Assembly (NCBI GenBank): GCA_023554445.1
Contig: JAMJQQ010000128.1
Coordinates: forward strand, 1-25,480
DNA: 25,480 bases
Reading direction: 5' to 3'
From: Carthagonibacter metallireducens
GTDB taxonomy: Bacteria; Gemmatimonadota; Gemmatimonadetes; Palauibacterales; Palauibacteraceae
Shown piece by piece: positions 7,383 through 15,745 of the stretch. Positions within the stretch are counted from its first letter, which is position 1, and each line of letters starts with the position of its first letter. The translations under genes and the position numbers were made by a program. The notes under the pieces were generated by a model. It did no database searches and had not been told where the DNA came from. It saw nothing but the letters and a program-made list of their open reading frames with translations.

Positions 7383-10241
7383 ATGGAATCGGCGATTCGT
7401 GTGCGCGGTGCACGACAGAACAATCTGAAGGCGATCGATGTCGAGATCCGCCACCGGGATCTCACGGTCGTGACCGGGCCGAGCGGATCGGGAAAGTCGA
7501 GTCTCGCCTTCGACACCCTGTACGCGGAGGGTCAGCGCCGATACGTAGAGTCACTCTCCACCTACGCGAAGCAGTTTCTCGAGCGGATGCCGAAACCGGC
7601 AGTCGACCGGATCGATGGCATACGGCCCTCGGTGGCGATCGACCAGCGCAACACGGTGCAGACGAGCCGTTCCACCGTCGGAACGGTTACCGAAGTCTGG
7701 GACTACCTTCGCCTGCTGTGGAGCCGGGTCGGCCACACCATCTGTCCCGAGTGCGGAGTGCGGGTCGTGCCGGACACGGTCGCCTCGGCCACCGATGCGG
7801 TGATGGCGCTGCCGGCGAGCACCCGGGTGTACGTGACCTTCCCCTGGATGGGTCGCGAGGGTCTCGATCCAGCCTCGGCCGGCGATCAGCTGCGGGCGCG
7901 GGGATACGTCCGGGTCGTGGCCGACGGCAGGGAGCATCACCTGGACCCCGAAGGCGACGGAGACCCGGACCTACCGTTGACGGCGGCCGACGAGGTGCTG
8001 GTGGTGGTCGATCGAATCGCCGTGTCTGCGGACGATCGAGAGCGGGTCTCGGAGGCCCTGGCGGACGCTTTCGCCGAGAGTCACGGTCATGCCGAGGTGC
8101 TGGTCGTGGATCGCGCCCCGGACGGAGAGTTGCAGGTGAACCGCCATCTCGCGTTCAACGAGAGGTTCCGCTGCAGTCGCTGCTCTCGCGAGTTCCCCGA
8201 GCCGACCCCCCTGCTGTTCAGTTTCAATCACCCGGTCGGGGCCTGCGCGACCTGCAACGGGTTCGGAGCCGTGCTCGAATACGACCTCGACCTCATCGTG
8301 CCCGACCGCGTCCGCTCCCTGGCCGGCGGAGCGATCGATCCCTGGACCAAGCCCCGCTACCGGAAGGAGCGCGCGGCGCTACTCGAGCTCGCCTCCCGGC
8401 GCGGAGCCGATGTCGATGCTCCCTGGCGTGAGCTTCCAGAATCTCTTCGCGAGGAGCTTCTGCACGGCAGCGAGGAGTTCGAGGGCGTATTCCCCTTCCT
8501 CAGGGGACGGGAGCGTAAGCGCTACAAGCAGTACATAAGGGTCTTTCTCCGGCAGTATCAGCGGCCGAGGACCTGCCCATCGTGCGGCGGGGCCCGGCTG
8601 AAGCCGCAGGCGCTGAACATCCGCATCGGCTCCGAGACGATCGCAGCCGTTGCCGATCTGACCTTCGACGAACTCGCCGGGTGGATGGAGTCGGTGTCGT
8701 TCACTCCGTTCGAGTCCGACGTCGCGGCCACGGTCCTCGATGAGATCCGGGATCGCGTCTCGTTCCTGCGCGAGGTCGGCCTCGGGTACCTTACCCCCGG
8801 CCGCCAGGCCCGATCTCTTTCGGGCGGGGAGATGCAGCGCATCCGGCTGGCCGGAAGTCTCGGAAGCCGCCTGGTGGACACGCTGTACGTGCTGGACGAG
8901 CCGACGATCGGGCTGCACCCGCGGGACGCCGAACGATTCCTCACGGTCCTGCATCGACTTCGCGATGCCGGCAACACGGTTCTCGTGGTCGAGCACGATG
9001 CGGCGGTGCTCCGGGTCGCCGATCGAATCGTCGAACTGGGACCCGGCGCCGGCGAACATGGAGGGGCGGTCGTGTTCGAGGGTGACTGGGATGAGCTGCT
9101 GGCCTCCGGAACGGCGACCGGAGAGGCACTCAAGAATGAAGCGCGGATCCCCAAAGCGCGTACCGACCTGGAAACCGGGGGGCGGCTCGTCCTGCGTGGC
9201 GCGACCCTCCACAACGTCCAGGGGGTGGAGCTCCAGATCCCGCTCGGTGCGCTGACCGTGGTCACGGGCGTTTCGGGATCCGGCAAATCGACGCTCATCC
9301 ACGACCTGCTCTTTCGAGCCCTCGAGTCGGAGCTGCTCGGGTCCTCCTCGGCCCGTCTCCATCTCGGGGAGGCAACGGGCCGATGGGAATCGCTTACCGG
9401 CACACACGGTCTGAGCGACGTGATCCTGGTGGACCAGAGTCCGATCGGTCGCACGCCCCGTTCCAACCCGATCACCTACATCAAGGGGTGGGGCGAGATC
9501 CGGAAGCTGTTCGCGAGTCAGCCCGAGTCCCGGCGACGGGGGTACGGGCCCGGACATTTCAGTTTCAATGTCGCCGGCGGGCGCTGCGAGGCGTGCAAGG
9601 GCGCCGGCCAGGAAGTGGTCGAAATGGTATTTCTCGCCGACGTCGCCGTGCCGTGCGAAGTGTGCGGTGGCGCTCGGTTCAAGCCGGAAGTGCTCGAGAT
9701 CCGCTTTCGGGGGAAGAACATTCGCGAGGTTCTCGATCTGACCGTGGACGAAGCGATCCGATTCTTCATCCGACAGGACCGGCTCGGGGAAACCCTCTGG
9801 CAGCTTCAGCGCGTCGGACTCGGGTATCTCCGGCTGGGACAGGCGGCCACCACGCTGTCCGGCGGTGAGGCGCAGCGCCTGAAGATCGCCCGCGAGCTGA
9901 CGCGAGGAGCCGGCGGCAAGAAACGCATCTACCTGCTGGATGAGCCGACAACGGGTCTGGGCGCGGGAGAGGTGGCGCGGCTCATCGGCGTCCTGCGGCA
10001 ACTCACCGAAGCCGGTCATACGGTCGTCGTCGTCGAGCACAATCTCGACGTGATCGCGAGCGCCGACTGGGTCGTCGATCTGGGGCCCGAGGCGGCGGCC
10101 GACGGCGGCAGAATCGTAGCGGAGGGCCCTCCGGAGCGCATCGCGGCCCGGTCCGGTTCGCATACGGGCCGCTTTCTCGCACGGCACCTCGCGCCTCTGA
10201 CGCCGCCTCGTTCGGAGGTCGGCGGCGCCGGCGGCGCCTGA
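7383..10241 (+). CDS. uvrA: Excinuclease ABC subunit A (UvrA)
   Basis: A 952-aa DNA damage sensor of nucleotide excision repair, about the usual length; it binds damage as a dimer and loads UvrB. It has two ABC ATPase modules: Walker A GPSGSGKSS (Lys38) and GVSGSGKST (Lys635), signatures LSGGEMQRIRLA and LSGGEAQRLKIA, and Walker B with LDEPTIGLHPRD and LDEPTTGLG. Two zinc modules are present: Cys264/267 with 288/291, and Cys735/738 with 758/761 in the GRCEACKGAG...VPCEVC block typical of UvrA. The D-loop of the second ATPase reads TGLGAGE, where UvrA proteins normally have GLH. The ATG at 7383 was chosen because the family N-terminus (IRVRGARQNNLKAIDVEI) starts there; the open frame extends 29 codons upstream without similarity. 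The stop overlaps the next start by 1 nt. Confidence 0.95.
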   Translation: MESAIRVRGARQNNLKAIDVEIRHRDLTVVTGPSGSGKSSLAFDTLYAEGQRRYVESLSTYAKQFLERMPKPAVDRIDGIRPSVAIDQRNTVQTSRSTVGTVTEVWDYLRLLWSRVGHTICPECGVRVVPDTVASATDAVMALPASTRVYVTFPWMGREGLDPASAGDQLRARGYVRVVADGREHHLDPEGDGDPDLPLTAADEVLVVVDRIAVSADDRERVSEALADAFAESHGHAEVLVVDRAPDGELQVNRHLAFNERFRCSRCSREFPEPTPLLFSFNHPVGACATCNGFGAVLEYDLDLIVPDRVRSLAGGAIDPWTKPRYRKERAALLELASRRGADVDAPWRELPESLREELLHGSEEFEGVFPFLRGRERKRYKQYIRVFLRQYQRPRTCPSCGGARLKPQALNIRIGSETIAAVADLTFDELAGWMESVSFTPFESDVAATVLDEIRDRVSFLREVGLGYLTPGRQARSLSGGEMQRIRLAGSLGSRLVDTLYVLDEPTIGLHPRDAERFLTVLHRLRDAGNTVLVVEHDAAVLRVADRIVELGPGAGEHGGAVVFEGDWDELLASGTATGEALKNEARIPKARTDLETGGRLVLRGATLHNVQGVELQIPLGALTVVTGVSGSGKSTLIHDLLFRALESELLGSSSARLHLGEATGRWESLTGTHGLSDVILVDQSPIGRTPRSNPITYIKGWGEIRKLFASQPESRRRGYGPGHFSFNVAGGRCEACKGAGQEVVEMVFLADVAVPCEVCGGARFKPEVLEIRFRGKNIREVLDLTVDEAIRFFIRQDRLGETLWQLQRVGLGYLRLGQAATTLSGGEAQRLKIARELTRGAGGKKRIYLLDEPTTGLGAGEVARLIGVLRQLTEAGHTVVVVEHNLDVIASADWVVDLGPEAAADGGRIVAEGPPERIAARSGSHTGRFLARHLAPLTPPRSEVGGAGGA
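10201..10238. other. GC-rich alternative hairpins at the uvrA 3' end
   Basis: CGCCGCC (10201-10207) can pair with GGCGGCG (10221-10227), while GGCGCC (10224-10229) can pair with GGCGCC (10233-10238) across a 3-nt loop. The two stems share bases and exclude each other. They sit directly before the TGATG stop/start junction, where they could affect reinitiation of the glycosyltransferase gene. The bases also encode a Gly/Ala-rich tail of UvrA, so chance is possible. Confidence 0.25.
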
Positions 10242-11305
10242 TGCCGGTGCGCCAGCCCGCCGGGCTTCGACTGCGCCCTTCCGTCTCCGTACTGATGCCG
10301 TGCAGGAATGCGGAGCCATGGCTGGACGCCTGCCTCGACAGTCTCTGCTCCCAGACGCTGACTGACTTCGAAGTGATCGCGGTCGACGACGGGTCCACCG
10401 ATCGCACGGCCGAGATCATACGCGATCGGGCCGAGATCGAGCCTCGAATCCGGTTCCTGACCGGTAGCGCGGAAGGGGGCGAAAGCGGACTCGTCGCATC
10501 GCTGGTCCGGGCGGCTGGAGTCGCGCGAGCGCCGCTGCTGGCCCGGATGGATGCGGACGACATCTGTCTCCCGACTCGTCTCGCGGCGCAGGTCGAGTTT
10601 CTCTCCCGACATCCGGCGATCGCGGCTTGTGGCTGCGCTGTTCGGCTTTTCCCGCGGTCCGCTCTCGGGTCGGGGTACCGGCGCTACGAGGCCTGGCTCA
10701 ACGACAGGGTGACACCGCGATCCCTGCTCGCCGATCTGTTCGTCGAATGTCCGATCGCTCACCCGTCCCTGATGATTCGATCCTCGGTGCTGGCCGGCCT
10801 CGGCGGCTACCGGGACACAGGCTGGCCCGAGGACTACGACCTCCTGCTCAGGCTCCACGCCGCCGGGATGAGCGCCGCGAACCTCCCCGACGTCCTGCTG
10901 GAGTGGCGGGTCCGACCGGAGCGGCACTCCCTGCGGTCCGAACGGTACGCTCCCACCGCCTTCCGACGCTGCAAGGTGCACTTTCTGAAGGAGTCGTTTC
11001 TCCCCGCGGGGCGCCCGCTGGTCGTCTGGGGCGCGGGCAAAGTGGGTAAGCCGCTGGTCCGGGAGCTCGCCCGGCAGGGACTTCAGGTGGAGGCCTTCGT
11101 CGACCTCGACCCGCGCAAGATCGGCCAGTGGATTCACGGCGCTCCGGTGCTTTCCCCGGGTGAATTCGCCGGCTTCCGCCGGCAGCCGGGGGCAGGTCCG
11201 TACGTGCTCGTCGCCGTGGGCTCTCCCGGAGCCCGAGGTGAGATCCGTCGGGCCCTGGACGACCTTGGCCTGAGCGAGATTCTCGACTACCGCGTGTGCG
11301 CCTGA
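10241..11305 (+). CDS. Family 2 glycosyltransferase fused to a C-terminal Rossmann-type domain
   Basis: A 354-aa protein. Residues 12-235 are a GT-A family 2 glycosyltransferase: SVSVLMPCRNAEPWLD at the start, VDDGSTDRT (about 48-56) for the nucleotide, DAD (104-106) for the metal, and WPEDYDLLLRL (195-205) holding the acidic catalytic segment. Residues 258-354 form a second domain opening with LVVWGAGKVGKPLVREL, a GxGxxG loop (264-269), then VEAFVDLDPRKIGQWIHG and a YVLVAVGSPGARGEI strand; this resembles the sugar-binding Rossmann fold seen at the N-terminus of PglD-type acetyltransferases. Sugar donor and acceptor are unknown. The ATG overlaps the uvrA TGA by 1 nt, so it is likely co-transcribed with uvrA, with no functional link implied. 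It has no membrane segment. Confidence 0.85.
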   Translation: MPVRQPAGLRLRPSVSVLMPCRNAEPWLDACLDSLCSQTLTDFEVIAVDDGSTDRTAEIIRDRAEIEPRIRFLTGSAEGGESGLVASLVRAAGVARAPLLARMDADDICLPTRLAAQVEFLSRHPAIAACGCAVRLFPRSALGSGYRRYEAWLNDRVTPRSLLADLFVECPIAHPSLMIRSSVLAGLGGYRDTGWPEDYDLLLRLHAAGMSAANLPDVLLEWRVRPERHSLRSERYAPTAFRRCKVHFLKESFLPAGRPLVVWGAGKVGKPLVRELARQGLQVEAFVDLDPRKIGQWIHGAPVLSPGEFAGFRRQPGAGPYVLVAVGSPGARGEIRRALDDLGLSEILDYRVCA

Positions 11306-11310
11306 AACGG

Positions 11311-11339
11311 TCGCCAAGCGGGTCCTTTTCGGCTATATT
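11311..11339 (+). promoter_or_regulatory. Putative gyrA operon promoter
   Basis: TCGCCA at 11311-11316 (4 of 6 to TTGACA) and TATATT at 11334-11339 (5 of 6 to TATAAT) are separated by 17 bp, in one of the few AT-rich patches of the window. It lies in the 125-bp gap before gyrA and would leave a leader of about 85 nt. The start has not been mapped. Confidence 0.55.
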
Positions 11340-11430
11340 TTACCGATTGTGCCAGCCCCGATCCGGTCGCCCGGATCCGCGCCGCCAGATGGCGTGAGGG
11401 AGCCGGGGGAACCAATACGAAGCGGAGTCC

Positions 11431-13959
11431 ATGGAGATCGAAGAACGCACGGAGCGGATCGAACTGCGACTGCTCGAAGACGAGATGCGCGAGTCGTTCA
11501 TCGACTATTCGATGAGCGTGATCGTACAGCGGGCCCTCCCCGATGTGAGGGACGGTCTGAAGCCGGTGCACCGACGCATCCTTTACGCCATGCACGAGCT
11601 CGGCCTCGCGCCGAATCGGCCTTACAAGAAGTGCGCGACGGTGGTGGGTGACGTACTCGGCAAGTACCACCCGCACGGCGACTCTGCCGTGTACGACTCG
11701 CTCGTTCGCATGGTGCAGGACTTCTCGCTGCGCTACCCGCTGGTGGACGGCCAGGGGAACTTCGGCTCGATCGACGGAGACAGCGCTGCGGCGTACCGGT
11801 ACACCGAGTCCCGGCTCGCGCCGCTGGCCACGGAGATGCTCTCCGACATCGATCGCTCCACGGTCAGTTTCGTTCCCAACTTCGACGACCGGCTGGAGGA
11901 GCCCGTCGTACTCCCGTCACTTCCGCCCAACCTGCTGATCAACGGATCCTCGGGCATCGCGGTCGGGATGGCGACGAACATTCCGCCGCACAACCTGCGG
12001 GAAGTGGTCGCGGCGATCGACCTTCTGATTCGCGATCCTGAGGCGACGATCGAAGACCTGATGGAGCACGTTCGGGGTCCCGACTTTCCGACCGCGGGTC
12101 TGGTGTACGGTCTGGATGGAATCCGAGACGCCTACACGGAGGGACGCGGCCGTGTAGTCATCCGCGCCCGCGCTCACTTCGAGGAACGGCCGAGCGGTGG
12201 CGACCGGATCGTGGTCACCGAGATCCCGTTCATGGTCAACAAGAGCCGCCTCATCGAGCAGATCGCTCAGCTCGTGCGTGATCGCCGCACCGAGGACATC
12301 GCGGACCTCCGGGACGAGTCGGACCGGGACGGGATCCGGGTGGTGATCGATCTGAAGCGGGATGCGATTCCGCAGATCGTGCTGAATCAGCTGTTCAAGC
12401 ACACCCAGATGCAGTCCACCTTCGGCGTGATCATGCTGGCACTGGTGGACGGGGTCCCGAAGGTCATGGATCTCAAGGAGATCCTGCAGCACTTCATCGA
12501 CCACCGTCACCTCGTGATCGTACGCCGCAGTGAGCACGACCTCGCCGCTGCGAAGTCCCGGGAGCACATCCTCCAGGGCTTCAAGATCGCAGTGGACAAC
12601 ATCGACGAGGTCGTCGCGATCATCCGTGGGTCCGATGATGCGCCGCAGGCCGCGGAACGGCTCATTGCCCGCTTCGATCTGAGCCAGGAGCAGGCCGACG
12701 CGATCCTCGGCATGAGGCTCTCCCGGCTCACCGGACTGGAGCATTTGAAGCTGGAGGAAGAACTCCGCGAGGTTCGCGTGACGATCGAGGACCTCGAGGA
12801 ACTGCTCGGATCGCGTGAGCTCCGCATGCAGCTGATCCGGGACGAGCTCGGTCAGTTCGTGGACAAGTTCGGGGACGACAGACGCACCGAGATCGTCGGC
12901 ATGGCGGCCAGCTTCAGGGCCGAGGATCTGATTGCCGACGAAGAGATGGTGATCACGATCAGTCACGAGGGCTACATCAAGCGGATTCCGCCGGACACCT
13001 ACCGGCAGCAACGCCGGGGCGGTCGGGGCATCGCGGGCATGAGCACCAAGGAGGAAGACTGGGTCGAGCACCTGTTCCTCGCGCACACGCACGACTATCT
13101 GCTCGTGATCACCGCGCGCGGCCAGCTCTACTGGCTGAAGGTGCACCAGATTCCGCCCGCCTCGCGTGTGTCGCGAGGAAAGCCGATCGTGAACCTGCTC
13201 AACATCGAGAAGGACGAGCAGATCGCCTCGATCGTCCGGGTACGGGAGTTCAGCGAGGATCAGAATCTCTTCTTCGCCACGCAGAACGGGCTGGTCAAGA
13301 AGACGAGCCTTTCGGCCTATGGTAACGTGCGAAGCGTAGGGATCAACGCGATCAACATCGTCGATGACGACCGCCTGATCGACGTGCAGCTGACCGAGGG
13401 CGACAACGACGTGCTGCTCGCCACTCGAAACGGGAAGTCGATCCGATTCACGGAATCCGACGCGCGCGAGATGGGCCGGGCGACCCGCGGCGTTCGGGGC
13501 ATTTCGCTCGCGAAGGGCGATGCCGTGGTCGGGATGGTGGTAGTGCGCCGCGAGGGGAGCGTGCTGACAGTCTCCCGCCTCGGCATGGGCAAGCGGACGC
13601 CGGTGGACGAGTACCGGGTGCAGCGCCGTGGCGGCAAGGGCCTGATCAACCTGCGGCTGACTCCGAAGACCGGCGAGGTGATCGCGGTCAAGGAAGTGAC
13701 CGACGACGATGAGCTGATGCTGGTCACGCGTGCCGGGGTGATCAACCGCCAGCACGCCTCCGAGATCCGGGTCATCGGAAGAAACACGCAGGGCGTTCGC
13801 CTCGTGTCTCTCGACGAAGGAGACGAAGTGGTGGACGTGGCGCGAATCCTCGTTGACCTGAGTGATGTGGATTCGGAGGGAGGCGAAATCCTGGCAGGTT
13901 CGCCGGAGGCCGATCCCGACGTCGGCGAGCACGCGGCGACGGAGAGGGCGGAGTCCTGA
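11431..13959 (+). CDS. gyrA: DNA gyrase subunit A
   Basis: An 842-aa breakage-reunion subunit of type II topoisomerase; with GyrB it introduces negative supercoils. The N-terminal domain shows VRDGLKPVHRRILYAM (about 39-54), the helix HPHGDSAVYD (80-89) and the active tyrosine in AAYRYTESRL (Tyr124). Ser85 and Asp89 occupy the E. coli Ser83 and Asp87 positions of the quinolone region, i.e. the wild-type susceptible residues. The C-terminal beta-pinwheel carries a GyrA box QRRGGRG at 527-533 and a second close copy QRRGGKG at 731-737; the first box supports gyrase rather than topoisomerase IV (ParC). The ATG at 11431 follows GGAG. The tail (about 820-842) is acidic. It heads a five-gene run in which every junction is 5 nt or less or an overlap. 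Confidence 0.95.
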   Translation: MEIEERTERIELRLLEDEMRESFIDYSMSVIVQRALPDVRDGLKPVHRRILYAMHELGLAPNRPYKKCATVVGDVLGKYHPHGDSAVYDSLVRMVQDFSLRYPLVDGQGNFGSIDGDSAAAYRYTESRLAPLATEMLSDIDRSTVSFVPNFDDRLEEPVVLPSLPPNLLINGSSGIAVGMATNIPPHNLREVVAAIDLLIRDPEATIEDLMEHVRGPDFPTAGLVYGLDGIRDAYTEGRGRVVIRARAHFEERPSGGDRIVVTEIPFMVNKSRLIEQIAQLVRDRRTEDIADLRDESDRDGIRVVIDLKRDAIPQIVLNQLFKHTQMQSTFGVIMLALVDGVPKVMDLKEILQHFIDHRHLVIVRRSEHDLAAAKSREHILQGFKIAVDNIDEVVAIIRGSDDAPQAAERLIARFDLSQEQADAILGMRLSRLTGLEHLKLEEELREVRVTIEDLEELLGSRELRMQLIRDELGQFVDKFGDDRRTEIVGMAASFRAEDLIADEEMVITISHEGYIKRIPPDTYRQQRRGGRGIAGMSTKEEDWVEHLFLAHTHDYLLVITARGQLYWLKVHQIPPASRVSRGKPIVNLLNIEKDEQIASIVRVREFSEDQNLFFATQNGLVKKTSLSAYGNVRSVGINAINIVDDDRLIDVQLTEGDNDVLLATRNGKSIRFTESDAREMGRATRGVRGISLAKGDAVVGMVVVRREGSVLTVSRLGMGKRTPVDEYRVQRRGGKGLINLRLTPKTGEVIAVKEVTDDDELMLVTRAGVINRQHASEIRVIGRNTQGVRLVSLDEGDEVVDVARILVDLSDVDSEGGEILAGSPEADPDVGEHAATERAES

Positions 13960-13960
13960 G

Positions 13961-14962
13961 TTGAACCCGTCGCTCGTCGGTCTCGACGAGATCCGCGCCG
14001 CAGCCGTACGAATCCGGGGCGTGGCTCGCCGGACGCCGCTTCTGGATGCTCCGCTCGCATCGGGGCGCGTCTGGTTGAAGGCGGAATCCCTTCAGCGGGT
14101 GGGAGCCTTCAAGCTGCGTGGAGCCTACAACTTCCTGGCGTCGTGCGAGCCGTCGGCTCTTTCCGGCGGAGTCGTGACCTATTCCTCGGGAAATCACGCA
14201 CAGGCCGTCGCTTGGAGCGCGCGTGCTTTCGGAGTGCCGGCGACCGTAGTCATGCCGACCGACGCGCCGCCCGTAAAGCGCGAGGCGACGATCGGCTACG
14301 GCGCACGGGTGGAGGAAGTCGGAACGACCACGGTCGAGCGTCGGGCGCGCGCCGAGGAACTACTCTCGGAGCGTGGCGGAGTCATGGTCCCGCCGTTCGA
14401 TCATCCCGCCATCATCGCCGGACAGGGAACCGCGGGCATCGAGATCCACGATCAGATGGGCGAGGAGCGGATCCGGCGAGCGGATTCGGGGTCTGCCGTC
14501 GGCTCGTTGTCGCTGCTGCTCGTGCCGATCGGGGGTGGCGGGCTGCTCGCCGGCGTCGCGGCCGCGATTCGAGCCCTGTCCCCGGAGACATGCATCATCG
14601 GAGTCGAGCCCGAGGGGGCGCCGAAGATGCGACGCTCTCTGGAAGCGGGCGCTCCGGTCACCCTCGACCAGGTTTCCACGATCGCCGACGGCCTGAAGCC
14701 GGTTCGACCGGGAGACCTCACATTCGAGCATGTGAGGCAGCTGGTGGATGACGTCGTGCTCGTCGACGACGACAGCATCCGCCGAGCGGTACTGTGGTGC
14801 TACGATCGGCGACTGGTGGTCGAGCCGAGCGGCGCGGCCACGGTTGCTGCCCTGCTCTCGGGCCTCGTGACGCCTGCGCCCGCCGGCGAGACCTGCGCTC
14901 TTCTCTCCGGCGGCAATCTGGATCCGCAGCTGATGGCGACCTGGCTGGAGCAAGCCTCGTGA
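13961..14962 (+). CDS. PLP-dependent threonine/serine dehydratase (or serine racemase) family
   Basis: A 333-aa fold-type II PLP enzyme. The PLP lysine is Lys51 in GAFKLRGAYNFL, the cofactor phosphate loop is PIGGGGLLAG, and SSGNHAQAVAW and a late SGGNLDP serine/glycine motif complete the family pattern. The protein ends without an ACT regulatory domain, as in catabolic threonine dehydratases and serine racemases, so it would deaminate L-threonine or L-serine to a 2-oxo acid plus ammonia, or racemise serine; sequence alone does not separate these. I chose TTG at 13961, one nt after the gyrA TGA, with GGAG about 8 nt upstream; no ATG exists before the conserved N-terminus. Its stop overlaps the next GTG. 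I see no isoleucine-pathway gene around it. Confidence 0.88.
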   Translation: MNPSLVGLDEIRAAAVRIRGVARRTPLLDAPLASGRVWLKAESLQRVGAFKLRGAYNFLASCEPSALSGGVVTYSSGNHAQAVAWSARAFGVPATVVMPTDAPPVKREATIGYGARVEEVGTTTVERRARAEELLSERGGVMVPPFDHPAIIAGQGTAGIEIHDQMGEERIRRADSGSAVGSLSLLLVPIGGGGLLAGVAAAIRALSPETCIIGVEPEGAPKMRRSLEAGAPVTLDQVSTIADGLKPVRPGDLTFEHVRQLVDDVVLVDDDSIRRAVLWCYDRRLVVEPSGAATVAALLSGLVTPAPAGETCALLSGGNLDPQLMATWLEQAS

Positions 14963-15741
14963 CAGCCCGGTTCGTCGGACTCACGGCCCCGGTTCGCGAC
15001 AGCGACATCGGGATGCCGCGAGTGATGGTGGAGGTCGGATACCTGCACGCGCTCGGCGAATTCGGTCTCGTCCCGCTCGTCCTTTCGCCGATCGACGATG
15101 CGAACTTGCGCGACCGGGCGTTCGAACTCTCTTCGGGTCTCGTTCTCTCCGGGGGGGAGGATGTGGATCCGGCCAGATACGGTAAGTCTCCGGACGGGGC
15201 GCGTACGGTATCGCCGGAGCGTGATGCCATGGAGCTCGAGCTCCTTCGGCGCGCCCTCGATCGCCGCATTCCGGTGCTCGCAATCTGCCGGGGCATCCAG
15301 TTGCTCAACGTCGGACTCGGGGGCACCCTGTACCAGGATCTGGAAACGAAGATGGGCACCGCGATCGACCACGACCGGTTCCGGGAATTCGCTGGCCACA
15401 TTCACGCGATACGGCCCGATGGGCCGGAGTTGCTGGCCGGGGTCTTCCCGGACGGAGAGTTCGTGCAGAATTCCGCACATCACCAGGGTATCCAGGATCT
15501 CGCACCTGCCCTGACCGCGGTCGCCCGAGCGCCGGACGGCCTGGTGGAAGCGGTCGAGTACCGCCAACCGGGCGCAGCATGGACCGTGGGCGTACAGTGG
15601 CATCCCGAGCGCAAGCTCGAGGATCCCTCGGGGACGAATCGCAGGCTGTTCGAGCGCTTTGCCGCGGCAGTTCGGGAGACGACGACCGGGGTCGAGTCCA
15701 CGTCGGCGACGCTCGTCGAGACGCCAGAGGTAATGGGGTGA
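14959..15741 (+). CDS. Class I glutamine amidotransferase-like hydrolase (peptidase C26, PuuD-type)
   Basis: A 260-aa cytoplasmic protein of the gamma-glutamyl-gamma-aminobutyrate hydrolase family (PF07722). LVLSGGEDVDPARYG is the oxyanion region, Cys110 in LAICRGIQLLNVGLGG is the nucleophile, FVQNSAHHQGI is the family motif, and VGVQWHPER supplies the catalytic His and Glu. Known members hydrolyse gamma-glutamyl-GABA in putrescine breakdown or other gamma-glutamyl amides; the substrate here is unknown because no putrescine genes adjoin. The GTG at 14959 overlaps the preceding TGA as GTGA, with GGAG about 8 nt upstream. The last 25 residues are low in complexity. Next gene starts 4 nt downstream. 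Confidence 0.9.
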   Translation: MTARFVGLTAPVRDSDIGMPRVMVEVGYLHALGEFGLVPLVLSPIDDANLRDRAFELSSGLVLSGGEDVDPARYGKSPDGARTVSPERDAMELELLRRALDRRIPVLAICRGIQLLNVGLGGTLYQDLETKMGTAIDHDRFREFAGHIHAIRPDGPELLAGVFPDGEFVQNSAHHQGIQDLAPALTAVARAPDGLVEAVEYRQPGAAWTVGVQWHPERKLEDPSGTNRRLFERFAAAVRETTTGVESTSATLVETPEVMG

Positions 15742-15745
15742 TGAA

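Noticed and set aside
5546..8431. Plus-strand frame of 961 codons across the exporter and uvrA
   Set aside because: It is antisense to the exporter and out of frame with uvrA, both clear genes; its His/Asp/Arg-rich content is typical of a reverse-strand shadow.
11917..13932. Minus-strand frame of 671 codons opposite gyrA
   Set aside because: A shadow of gyrA; composition is His/Asp/Val-rich without any domain.
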